Shown here: positions 1 to 7,440 of the stretch, piece after piece
How positions within the stretch are numbered: position 1 is the first letter of the stretch
How the letters are laid out: each line of letters begins with the position of its first letter
NCBI RefSeq assembly: GCF_027925525.1
Contig: NZ_BSDJ01000039.1
Span: 1 to 64,000 of the forward strand
DNA: 64,000 bases
Origin: Paenibacillus tyrphae
Lineage (GTDB): Bacteria; Bacillota; Bacilli; Paenibacillales; NBRC-103111
Reading direction: 5' to 3'
Program-made: the position numbers and the translations under genes
Notes under the pieces: generated by a model
Seen by the model: only the letters and a program-made list of their open reading frames with translations
What the model was told of the DNA's origin: nothing
The model's database searches: none

Positions 1-79
1 GGAATAAATACCCCCTTGTAAGATTAGAATCTCTTCTTTCACTCAAGATGTGCTCGTATAAGCTTTAACTCAAGGTGAA

Positions 80-262
80 GTGGTTGATATTTCGAGACGA
101 AAGTATATGGTTTTATTTGCTAACCATTCAATTTTTGAAACGGCCAAGAAAAACCCGGTTTTTATAGAAAAGGTAGACCGTTACTTCGACGATAGGGGCA
201 AACAGCTTGTTGCAACACATATTTGTAAACTCATAACCTTTGGGGATCGTAAGATTACATAA
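80..262 (+). CDS. Doubtful small hypothetical ORF (60 aa)
   Basis: Open frame from a GTG at 80 (or an ATG at 107) to a TAA at 260-262. The encoded protein is lysine-, isoleucine- and phenylalanine-rich and clearly more AT-rich in codon use than every later gene. No family is recognised and there is no well-spaced ribosome site; the only purine stretch, AAGGTG at 73-78, almost touches the GTG. It may be the tail of a horizontally acquired or decayed gene. Coding status is uncertain. Confidence 0.2.
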   Translation: MVDISRRKYMVLFANHSIFETAKKNPVFIEKVDRYFDDRGKQLVATHICKLITFGDRKIT

Positions 263-301
263 TTGTATAATCAACAGGCCTTATTGATTTATTAACCACC
301 C

Positions 302-352
302 TGTGGACAATGTGCATAACTCTGTTGATAACTTTGCGAAAAATGTCGATAA
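302..352 (-). promoter_or_regulatory. Cluster of four DnaA-box-like nonamers
   Basis: Four nonamers at 302-310 (TGTGGACAA), 311-319 (TGTGCATAA), 323-331 (TGTTGATAA) and 344-352 (TGTCGATAA) each differ by one base from TGTGGATAA, the complement of the DnaA box TTATCCACA. All lie in the same orientation within 51 bp, in an AT-rich stretch upstream of csp. This suggests a chromosomal DnaA-binding cluster (regulation or titration of DnaA). No dnaA/dnaN neighbourhood is visible, so an origin is not claimed. Confidence 0.55.
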
Positions 353-380
353 ACCGCGACACGACGGGCTTTTCGGCTGT

Positions 381-410
381 GAGTATTTTATTAACGCCAT
401 GTTAATACTC
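381..410. repeat. Inverted repeat upstream of csp promoter
   Basis: GAGTATT at 381-387 is matched by AATACTC at 404-410, and TTAAC/GTTAA continues the inner stem. It lies between the DnaA-box cluster and the csp promoter. It could be a terminator remnant or an operator; no function can be assigned. Apart from this repeat, the box cluster and the promoter, nothing else is seen between 263 and 530. Confidence 0.35.
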
Positions 411-448
411 GAATTTTCGAAATATTTCACCAACACGGCCAAGTTCGA

Positions 449-478
449 TTGACAGCGGGGAGCGGGGGATGATATATT
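449..478 (+). promoter_or_regulatory. Sigma-A promoter of csp
   Basis: A perfect -35 TTGACA (449-454) is followed after 18 bp by TATATT (473-478). Transcription would start near 485, leaving a 5' leader of about 45 nt before the csp ATG at 530. Confidence 0.65.
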
Positions 479-529
479 CGAATTGTGAGCGATGCTTGCA
501 GTTATTTGATAACGAAGGGAATGTTTTAC

Positions 530-727
530 ATGCAAGGTAAAGTTAAATGGTTTAACGCAGAAAAAGGTTACGGTTTCATCGAGCGTGAAGACGGTGGCGA
601 CGTATTCGTACACTTCTCCGCTATCCAAACCGATGGCTTCAAAACTTTGGAAGAAGGCCAATCCGTTGAGTTCGATATCGTAGAGGGCGCACGCGGTCCT
701 CAAGCGGCTAACGTCGTCAAGTTGTAA
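530..727 (+). CDS. csp: Cold-shock protein (CspA/CspB family)
   Basis: A 65-residue single cold-shock domain that binds single-stranded RNA and DNA and acts as an RNA chaperone in the cytoplasm. The first residues [12 protein letters not shown]1 (KGYGFIE) and RNP2 (VFVHF) are intact, and the length is normal for the family. The ATG at 530 is chosen because GAAGGGA (514-520) sits 9 nt upstream and the product then begins exactly like other Csp proteins; upstream GTG 485 and ATG 521 would add an atypical extension. It is a single-gene unit between its own sigma-A promoter and a terminator at 796-825. Firmicute genomes usually carry several csp paralogues, so the exact letter of the symbol is not assigned. 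Confidence 0.95.
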   Translation: MQGKVKWFNAEKGYGFIEREDGGDVFVHFSAIQTDGFKTLEEGQSVEFDIVEGARGPQAANVVKL

Positions 728-795
728 TCATCCGGCCGGTTTCGGCCGCTCGTAATAGATGGTTATTGTTTGAACAAATTAGCGCGAACTTGATC

Positions 796-825
796 ACACC
801 CTTGGGCAATCCAAGGGTGTTTTTC
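796..825 (+). terminator. Rho-independent terminator after csp
   Basis: Perfect 10-bp stem ACACCCTTGG (796-805) / CCAAGGGTGT (811-820), 5-nt loop, followed by a run of T (820-824). Confidence 0.85.
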
Positions 826-929
826 GTGCGTCCGAACCGTGTCACAAAAAGCCTGAAGGGAGCGCTTACACGGCTGCCATAAATTGTCCAAATATTTTGT
901 AAATTTTCCTCGAATTTTATGAAGGATTT

Positions 930-958
930 TTGAAGGCGGGGGGTGAATATAGTATAAT
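930..958 (+). promoter_or_regulatory. Sigma-A promoter of hpf
   Basis: TTGAAG (930-935), 17-bp spacer, TATAAT (953-958). Transcription would start very close to the ribosome site AAAGGAGGAG at 968-977, so the leader is short. Confidence 0.75.
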
Positions 959-983
959 GTAAGTATGAAAGGAGGAGTCGCAC

Positions 984-1535
984 ATGAAATTCAACATTCG
1001 CGGTGAAAACATCGAGGTAACGGAAGCGTTGAAAGACCATGTCGAGAAAAAATTAGGCAGACTGGAACGCTACTTTGAAGCTCCCCCTACATCTGAAGTC
1101 AATGTCACTCTGAGCGTTGTGAAAGGCATGCAAACCGTTGAGGTGACGATTCCGCTTACGGGCCTTATGCTGCGAGCGGAGGAGAAGCACGCCGATATGT
1201 ACGCAGCCGCCGATCTGGTTGTGGACAAGTTGGAACGTCAAATTCGCAAGGCCAAAACAAAAGCCAACCGCAAAATTCGCCTGGACGGCGGCATTAAAGA
1301 TCTGTTCCGGATGGAACTGCCGGACGCTTCCTATTCCCTGGACGATGAAGACGATTACGAATTGGTGCGGACGAAGCGTTTTACGCTGAAGCCGATGGAT
1401 GTGGAAGAGGCGATTTTGCAAATGAACATGGTAGGCCATAATTTCTTCGTGTTCTCCAATTCCGATACTGCGCAAGTCAACGTGGTCTACAAACGCAATG
1501 ACGGAAAGTACGGCCTTATCGAGCCGGCCAGATAA
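984..1535 (+). CDS. hpf: Ribosome hibernation promoting factor, long form
   Basis: The 183-residue protein has the N-terminal HPF/YfiA fold (MKFNIRGENIEVTEALK...) that binds the 30S decoding region. It also has the C-terminal dimerisation domain of long-form HPF (about residues 125-183, from KRFTLKPMD to GLIEPAR), which joins two 70S ribosomes into inactive 100S particles in stationary phase. A charged linker lies around residues 90-120. The start at 984 follows AAAGGAGGAG with good spacing. The csp-hpf-secA order resembles the Bacillus neighbourhood. It has its own promoter (930-958) and a terminator (1599-1626). In B. subtilis the homologue is under stress sigma factors; here only a vegetative-type promoter is recognisable. 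Confidence 0.96.
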   Translation: MKFNIRGENIEVTEALKDHVEKKLGRLERYFEAPPTSEVNVTLSVVKGMQTVEVTIPLTGLMLRAEEKHADMYAAADLVVDKLERQIRKAKTKANRKIRLDGGIKDLFRMELPDASYSLDDEDDYELVRTKRFTLKPMDVEEAILQMNMVGHNFFVFSNSDTAQVNVVYKRNDGKYGLIEPAR

Positions 1536-1598
1536 TCCGTCGGATTACTTAAAGAAGAACCGAGCTTGTTCGAACGATTTAGCGGTGCGTCTAGCGAT

Positions 1599-1626
1599 GC
1601 CTGCGCGTTCGGGCAGGCTCTTTTTT
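1599..1626 (+). terminator. Terminator after hpf
   Basis: GCCTGC (1599-1604) pairs with GCAGGC (1613-1618), followed by CTC and six T (1621-1626). Confidence 0.75.
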
Positions 1627-1655
1627 AGTAGATTCGGGAAATCGGGGCAGGTTTG

Positions 1656-1684
1656 TTGCGGTGAAAGGCGCAAACTGTTACAAT
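1656..1684 (+). promoter_or_regulatory. Probable sigma-A promoter of secA
   Basis: TTGCGG (1656-1661), 17-bp spacer, TACAAT (1679-1684) preceded by a TGn extended -10 (1676-1678). It lies 44 bp upstream of the secA ATG and just after the hpf terminator. Confidence 0.55.
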
Positions 1685-1727
1685 TTAGGATAGGCTATTG
1701 TTTTTAATAAGGAAGGGGATTAGCAAC

Positions 1728-4229
1728 ATGCTAGGACTCGTTAAAAAAATATTTGGCGATTCGAATGAGCGCGAATTGAAGCGCATGTGGAAAGCCGTGG
1801 AATACATTAATTCTCTCGAACCTTCAATCGAACCGCTTTCCGATGAGCAGCTGCGAGGTAAAACTGTTGAGTTCCGTGAACGTTTGGAAAAAGGTGAGGA
1901 TCTGGACGATCTGCTGCCGGAAGCGTTCGCCGTTGTGCGCGAAGCGTCCAAGCGCGTTTTGGGCAAGCGTCACTATGACGTGCAGTTGATTGGCGGTATG
2001 ACGCTGCATGAAGGCAAAATCGCGGAGATGCGTACAGGGGAAGGTAAGACGCTGGTTGGTACGCTTCCGGTGTATTTGAACGCGCTCCTCGGCAAGGGCG
2101 TACACGTTGTTACGGTCAACGATTATTTGGCCCAACGGGACAGCGGCGAGATGGGTAAAATCTATGAATTCCTGGGGATGACCGTCGGGGTTAACCTGCC
2201 GAACCTGTCGCACGATGCGAAGCAGCAGGCTTATGCTTGCGACATTACCTACGGAACGAACAACGAGTTCGGTTTCGACTATTTGCGCGACAACATGGTC
2301 GTGTACAAGGAACAAATGGTACAGCGTCCGCTTTATTATGCGGTCATTGACGAAGTGGACTCGATCTTGGTCGACGAAGCCCGTACGCCGTTGATTATTT
2401 CCGGGCAAGCCGCCAAGTCGACGGATCTGTATTATATTGCCGATCAGGTCGTCAGCCGGTTGGAAGACGAAGACTTCACAGTGGACGAGAAGCTCCGGTC
2501 CGTTGCTTTGACCGAACCGGGAGTAGCCAAGGTGGAACGCGCCTTCGGTATCGAAAACCTGTTCGATCACGACCACGTGCAGATCAACCACCATATTCAG
2601 CAAGCGTTGAAGGCCCACATTATCATGCGCCTCGACGTCGACTATGTCGTACACGATGGCGAGATCGTAATCGTAGATGAATTTACCGGCCGTTTGATGA
2701 CGGGCCGTCGTTACAGCGAAGGGCTTCATCAGGCGATTGAAGCCAAGGAGAAGCTGCAGGTGCAGAACGAGTCGATGACGCTCGCGACGATCACGCTGCA
2801 GAACTATTTCCGGATGTACCGCAAGCTGTCCGGGATGACCGGTACGGCGAAGACGGAAGAAGAAGAATTGAAGAAGATCTACAACCTGGACGTTATTGTC
2901 GTTCCGACCAACAAACCGATGGTCCGGAAAGACATGCCGGATGTCGTGTACAAGTCGGTGGCCAGCAAATTCCGCGCGGTCGTAAACGAGATCGTGGAGA
3001 AGCATAAGAACAACCAGCCGGTGCTCGTCGGTACCGTATCGATCGAGAACTCCGAGCGGCTATCCGAGATGCTGAAGAAGAAAGGCATTCCGCATAAAGT
3101 CTTGAACGCGAAATACCATGCAGAGGAAGCGGAAATCGTTGCGCGCGCAGGTCAACCGGGCAGCGTGACGATCGCGACCAACATGGCGGGACGCGGTACG
3201 GACATTACGCTTGGGGACGGAGTAGCCGAAGTCGGCGGGCTGCATATTATAGGTACGGAGCGGCACGAAAGCCGCCGGATCGACAACCAGCTCCGCGGCC
3301 GTGCAGGCCGTCAGGGCGACCCGGGTTCGTCCCAGTTTTACTTGTCGCTGGAAGATGAGCTCATGCGCCGTTTCGGAGCGGAGAACATCATGGGCATGAT
3401 GGACCGCCTTGGGTTCGAGGAAGACCAACCGATCGAGAGCAAGCTGATCTCTAGAGCGATCGAGTCGGCTCAGAAGCGGGTCGAAGGCAACAACTTCGAC
3501 GTGCGGAAAGTCGTCCTCCAATACGACGACGTCATGAACCAGCAGCGGGAAATCATTTACAAGCAGCGCCGCGAGGTGATCGAGTCCGAGAACATTCGTG
3601 ACATCGTGCTTGGCATGATGATGCCGGTGATCGATCGGGTCGTCGAAGCGCATTGTCCGGCAGATCTCGTTCCGGAAGAATGGGATTTGCAGGCGATCGT
3701 CGACTACGCGAACGGTACGTTCCTGCATGAAGGCCAGCTGAGTAAAGACGAGCTGTGGGGCAAAGAAAAAGAAGAGATCGTCGAATATATGAAAGATCTC
3801 TTGAAACGTCTCTACGAAGAGCGCGAGGAGCAGATCGGTCCGGAGTTCATGCGCGAGTTCGAGAAGGTCGTCGTGCTTCGCGCCGTAGACAGCAAATGGA
3901 TGGACCACATCGATGCGATGGATCAGCTGCGTCAAGGGATTCATCTCCGGGCGTACGGCGGTACGGACCCGCTGCGCGAATACCAGTTCGAAGGCTTCGA
4001 GATGTTCAATGAGATGATTCAAAGCATCCAGGAAGAAGTTTCGACCTATATCATGAAAGCTCATGTGGAAACGAACCTGGTGCGCGAAGCGGTGGTCGAT
4101 GAGCACGAGATGGCCACGAACGGCGAGCCGGCACCGAAGCAGCCTGCGGTAAGCGAAGATCGGATAGGCCGCAACGATCTCTGTCCTTGCGGCAGCGGGA
4201 AGAAATACAAGCAGTGCCACGGCGCGTAA
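1728..4229 (+). CDS. secA: Preprotein translocase ATPase SecA
   Basis: SecA is the ATP-driven motor that pushes unfolded preproteins through the SecYEG channel. The 833-residue length matches Gram-positive SecA1. Visible landmarks are the N-terminal [11 protein letters not shown], Walker A (MRTGEGKT, about residues 100-107), the DEAD-like Walker B ([14 protein letters not shown]), the [10 protein letters not shown] helicase motif, and an intact C-terminal zinc-binding [14 protein letters not shown]. The ATG at 1728 is preferred over the in-frame start at 1698 because GGAAGGGG (1711-1718) is correctly spaced for it. A GC hairpin with T4 (4278-4310) follows, then prfB, the conserved secA-prfB pair of Bacillales. 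Confidence 0.98.
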   Translation: MLGLVKKIFGDSNERELKRMWKAVEYINSLEPSIEPLSDEQLRGKTVEFRERLEKGEDLDDLLPEAFAVVREASKRVLGKRHYDVQLIGGMTLHEGKIAEMRTGEGKTLVGTLPVYLNALLGKGVHVVTVNDYLAQRDSGEMGKIYEFLGMTVGVNLPNLSHDAKQQAYACDITYGTNNEFGFDYLRDNMVVYKEQMVQRPLYYAVIDEVDSILVDEARTPLIISGQAAKSTDLYYIADQVVSRLEDEDFTVDEKLRSVALTEPGVAKVERAFGIENLFDHDHVQINHHIQQALKAHIIMRLDVDYVVHDGEIVIVDEFTGRLMTGRRYSEGLHQAIEAKEKLQVQNESMTLATITLQNYFRMYRKLSGMTGTAKTEEEELKKIYNLDVIVVPTNKPMVRKDMPDVVYKSVASKFRAVVNEIVEKHKNNQPVLVGTVSIENSERLSEMLKKKGIPHKVLNAKYHAEEAEIVARAGQPGSVTIATNMAGRGTDITLGDGVAEVGGLHIIGTERHESRRIDNQLRGRAGRQGDPGSSQFYLSLEDELMRRFGAENIMGMMDRLGFEEDQPIESKLISRAIESAQKRVEGNNFDVRKVVLQYDDVMNQQREIIYKQRREVIESENIRDIVLGMMMPVIDRVVEAHCPADLVPEEWDLQAIVDYANGTFLHEGQLSKDELWGKEKEEIVEYMKDLLKRLYEEREEQIGPEFMREFEKVVVLRAVDSKWMDHIDAMDQLRQGIHLRAYGGTDPLREYQFEGFEMFNEMIQSIQEEVSTYIMKAHVETNLVREAVVDEHEMATNGEPAPKQPAVSEDRIGRNDLCPCGSGKKYKQCHGA

Positions 4230-4277
4230 ATTAATAAAATGTCTGATGGTAAAAGTTACTGCAAATTTATAGGAAGC

Positions 4278-4310
4278 GGGAGGTCGGGGCGTCGCTCCGG
4301 TCTCCCTTTT
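4278..4310 (+). terminator. Terminator between secA and prfB
   Basis: GGGAG (4278-4282) pairs with CTCCC (4302-4306), with a further CGG/CCG inside and TTTT at 4307-4310. The T tract is short, so partial read-through into prfB is likely. Confidence 0.6.
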
Positions 4311-4351
4311 CGGTAACAGGGTGCAAAATTAACGGATAGAGGTGCTGAATT

Positions 4352-5480
4352 ATGTTAGAAGCGGATGTAAAGCGGGATTTGCAAGAAACGGCCAAGCGAT
4401 TGGCTGAGCTCAGGGGGTCTCTTTGACTTAGATCTGAAGCTTGAGCAGATCGCGGATTATGAAGAGAAGATGTCGGCGCCGGATTTTTGGGACGACAACG
4501 AACGGGCGCAGAAGCTGATTGGAGAAGCGAACGGGGTCAAAAGCGTAGTCGACGAATTCCAAACGTTAGCGTCGGAATATGAAGACCTTGAGGTTATGGC
4601 GCAGCTCATGCAGGAGGAGCAGGACGACAGCATGGTGGCCGAGATTGAGGCGGGGATCGCCGCGCTCATTAAGAAGCTGGTGAACTTCGAGCTGCAGCTG
4701 CTGCTCAGCCAGCCGTACGACCGTCTGAATGCGATTCTGGAGCTTCACCCAGGGGCAGGCGGAACGGAATCGCAGGACTGGGCGGAGATGCTGCTGCGCA
4801 TGTACCGTCGCTGGGCCGAGAAGCGCGACTTCAAGGTCGAGGTGCTCGACTATCTGCCGGGCGATGAGGCCGGTGTGAAAAGCGTGACGCTGCTTATTAA
4901 AGGGTACAACGCTTACGGCTATTTGAAGGCGGAAAAAGGGGTGCACCGCTTGGTGCGCATCTCGCCGTTCGACGCGTCGGGGCGCCGCCATACGTCATTC
5001 GTATCGTGCGATGTAATGCCCGAAATTGATGATGACGTGGAAATCGAGATCCGCACGGAGGATCTGAAGGTCGATACGTACCGTTCCAGCGGAGCGGGCG
5101 GCCAGCACATCAATACGACGGACTCAGCGGTACGGATTACCCACCTTCCGACGGGCGTCGTCGTCAGCTGCCAGACGGAACGTTCGCAGATTAAGAACCG
5201 CGAGCGCGCGATGAAAATGCTCCGTTCCAAGCTGTACGAGAAAAAAATCGAGGAACAGCAAAAGCAGCTCGCGGAAATCCGCGGCGAAGTCTCCGACATC
5301 GCATGGGGCAGCCAGATCCGCTCGTACGTATTCCATCCGTACAGCATGGTCAAGGATCACCGGACTCAAGAGGAAACCGGCAATGTCGGCGCGGTGATGG
5401 ACGGCGATTTGGACGCATTTATCGACGCCTATTTGCGCCAGCAAATCAATAAGCCGGACAAAGAAAACGGCGCATCATAA
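4352..5480 (+). CDS. prfB: Peptide chain release factor 2, with programmed +1 frameshift
   Basis: RF2 terminates translation at UGA and UAA. Translation starts at ATG 4352 (ribosome site AGAGGTG 4338-4344), runs 24 codons, and meets an in-frame TGA at 4424-4426 inside CTTTGAC, preceded by the Shine-Dalgarno-like AGGGGG. This is the classic RF2 autoregulatory site: when RF2 is scarce the ribosome slips +1, reads CTT then GAC (4425-4427), and continues to the TAA at 5478-5480. The product is 375 residues. After the shift the protein carries the anticodon-mimic SPF (about 204-206) and the catalytic GGQ (about 249-251). A conceptual translation that begins at the ATG at 4470 would miss the first 39 residues. 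The start, slip site and both frames were read directly. Confidence 0.97.
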
Positions 5481-5541
5481 AAATAATCAGGCAAGCTCAT
5501 CCTACACGTTAGTAGCGGTTTCGTATTCCGCTGGCATCGCC

Positions 5542-5559
5542 AACTCCCGAAGGAGTTTT
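5542..5559 (+). terminator. Weak hairpin terminator after prfB
   Basis: AACTCC (5542-5547), loop CGAA, GGAGTT (5552-5557), with TT following. The stem is short and the T tract minimal. Confidence 0.4.
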
Positions 5560-5620
5560 GGCTCGGCCAGGGAAGAAGCCGAAACTGGCGTGTAGTTTTT
5601 TATATGCAGGGGGAGAGCGG

Positions 5621-6547
5621 ATGTCGGTAATGGAGGGCACCGGAAGATCGGGCAGACGGATGGGATGGAAGGGGCGGGAGGCTGATGCTTGGCCCCGCTG
5701 GCAGGGCTTACTTAAGGAATATGGCCTCCTGCTCCTCGGTTCGCTCTTGATTGCAGTCAGCTTTAACGTTTTCTTGAGCCCGAACCAGGTTGCATCGGGC
5801 GGGGTCACGGGCATCAGTATCATCGTTCAGACGCTGTTCGGCTTTGAGCCGGCTTACACTCAATGGGCCCTGAACATTCCGTTGTTTATTGCCGGGACTA
5901 TGCTGCTGGGAAGGCAATTCGGCGTTAAGACGGCGGTTGGATCAGTAGTGCTCCCCTTGATGGTTCTGCTGACGCGCGGGCTTCCTTCTTTGACGCACAA
6001 TTTATTGCTCGTCAGCATTTACGGCGGCATTCTCATCGGGATGGGACTGGGGCTTGTGTTTCGCGGCCGGGGGTCGACAGGGGGCTTGGATTTGGCCGCG
6101 CAGCTTATCCACCGATACACCGGCATTAGCCTCGGACTGTGTGTTGCGATGTTGGACGGGCTAGTTATTTTATCGGCGGGTATCGTGCTGTCCCCGGAAA
6201 AAGCAATGTACGCACTCATCGGGCTGTTTGTGACAAGCAAAACGATCGGTGTCGTGCAAATCGGATTGGATTACTCTAAAGTAGCTTTTATCGTCTCGTC
6301 GGCTTCGGACAAAATTCGGGAAGCAATTTTGCATGAGCTGGACCGGGGGCTGACGGAGCTGGAGGCCAAAGGCGGGTATACGGGTCAAAGCCGCACGGTG
6401 TTGATGGTCGTGGTGGGGCAAACGGAAGTGACCCGGTTGAAAACGCTGGTCCGGAAGCTGGATCCGGAGGCTTTTGTCATTCTAAGCGATACGAACGAAG
6501 TGTTGGGGGAAGGGTTCAAGCTGATGGGCTCCGGAGCGGGGCCCTGA
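5621..6547 (+). CDS. YitT family membrane protein (DUF161/DUF2179)
   Basis: A 308-residue protein. After a basic, glycine-rich N-terminus come about five hydrophobic segments (residues about 25-205) characteristic of the YitT_membrane family. A soluble C-terminal DUF2179 domain follows (about 215-300, including GGYTGQSRTVLMVVV and EVLGEGF). Function is not firmly known; family members are polytopic membrane proteins abundant in Firmicutes. The ATG at 5621 follows AGGGGGAG (5608-5615); the upstream TTG at 5558 falls in the terminator hairpin and is rejected. The gene is convergent with fdhD and separated from it by a GC hairpin at 6561-6589. Confidence 0.9.
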   Translation: MSVMEGTGRSGRRMGWKGREADAWPRWQGLLKEYGLLLLGSLLIAVSFNVFLSPNQVASGGVTGISIIVQTLFGFEPAYTQWALNIPLFIAGTMLLGRQFGVKTAVGSVVLPLMVLLTRGLPSLTHNLLLVSIYGGILIGMGLGLVFRGRGSTGGLDLAAQLIHRYTGISLGLCVAMLDGLVILSAGIVLSPEKAMYALIGLFVTSKTIGVVQIGLDYSKVAFIVSSASDKIREAILHELDRGLTELEAKGGYTGQSRTVLMVVVGQTEVTRLKTLVRKLDPEAFVILSDTNEVLGEGFKLMGSGAGP

Positions 6548-6560
6548 GGAAGGTAAAGAC

Positions 6561-6589
6561 GGCTGCGGGCGGGTTGGCCGCGCGCAGCC
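6561..6589. terminator. Shared hairpin between convergent yitT-like gene and fdhD
   Basis: GGCTGCG (6561-6567) pairs with CGCAGCC (6583-6589). On the minus strand it is followed by GTCTTT; on the plus strand there is no T run. It probably ends both transcripts weakly. Confidence 0.45.
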
Positions 6590-6627
6590 ACTCTATATAG
6601 TCGGTCGGGGTGAGAATCGCTTAGTGG

Positions 6628-7440
6628 CTAATCGCCGGCCCGCTCTGTAATTCTCTCCGGATGCGAATAAACATTGAATGAGCTGCCGCGGATAAAGCCA
6701 ACGACCGTAATGCCCAACTCGTCGGCCAGTTCGAGTGCGAGGTCGGTCGGCGCAGACTTGGAAAGCAGCGTACCGACGCCCATTTTGGACGTCTTGAGCA
6801 GCACCTCCGAGCTGACGCGCCCGCTGAAGGCGACGACTTTGTCCTTCATCGATAAGCGCTCCCGCAAGCAGTGGCCGAACACCTTGTCGAGCGCGTTGTG
6901 GCGGCCGATGTCCGTCCGGCAGACGAGCAGGCGATCCGGGGAGCAGAGGGCGGCGTTGTGTACCCCGCCCGTTTCGCGAAACAGGTCCGAGCCGTCCTGC
7001 AGCTGCCGGATCAAGCCGATACATTGAGCCGGAGTAATCGTCCGCCGTGATATGATGGTCTTGGCCGTGCGGACATCGCTGCGAAAATAAAACTGGCGGC
7101 CTTTGCCGCAGCATGAGCCGATGAACCGCTTGGAATGGTCCAGGCTGCGGCCGCGCTCCGGGTGGAGCAGGCGGACTTGGGCCAAGCCCCGGTCAGGATC
7201 GAGGGCAAGCCCGATCACCTCATCCGCCGTTCGGATGACGCCTTCGGAGGCGAGAAAGCCGAACGTCAAATCTTCCAGATCGGTCGGAGTGCAGACGATG
7301 GTAGCAAACTCCTCTCCATCGAGCTCCAAAGTGAAAGGCCTCTCCGAAGCGATCCGATCGTTCCGGGCTTGAAGCTTCTCCCCGTCATAATTCCAGACGG
7401 TCCGGCTCGCCACCGGACGCTCCTTATCCATGGACTTCAC
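6628..7440 (-). CDS. fdhD: Formate dehydrogenase accessory sulfurtransferase FdhD
   Basis: FdhD passes sulfur from a cysteine desulfurase to the bis-MGD cofactor of formate dehydrogenases. The 270-residue protein has the family's cysteine loop as SCCGKGRQ (C110, C111), plus GFLASEGVI, a VCRTDIGRHNALDKV motif and FSGRVSSEVLLK. The GTG start (7438-7440) overlaps the stop of the upstream oxidoreductase gene (GTGA), which implies translational coupling; an ATG at 7431 is a possible alternative. Its direct coupling to a molybdopterin oxidoreductase strongly suggests that enzyme is its client. Confidence 0.93.
   Translation of the reverse strand: MKSMDKERPVASRTVWNYDGEKLQARNDRIASERPFTLELDGEEFATIVCTPTDLEDLTFGFLASEGVIRTADEVIGLALDPDRGLAQVRLLHPERGRSLDHSKRFIGSCCGKGRQFYFRSDVRTAKTIISRRTITPAQCIGLIRQLQDGSDLFRETGGVHNAALCSPDRLLVCRTDIGRHNALDKVFGHCLRERLSMKDKVVAFSGRVSSEVLLKTSKMGVGTLLSKSAPTDLALELADELGITVVGFIRGSSFNVYSHPERITERAGD

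Noticed and set aside
302-352. Replication origin
   Set aside because: DnaA-box-like sites are present, but dnaA, dnaN and other origin-linked genes are absent, so only a DnaA cluster is claimed.
1824-3005. Long minus-strand open frames opposite secA (also 3060-4220)
   Set aside because: They are mirror frames of the secA coding sequence with no ribosome site, and their composition (His/Val/Arg-rich) is that of antisense codons.
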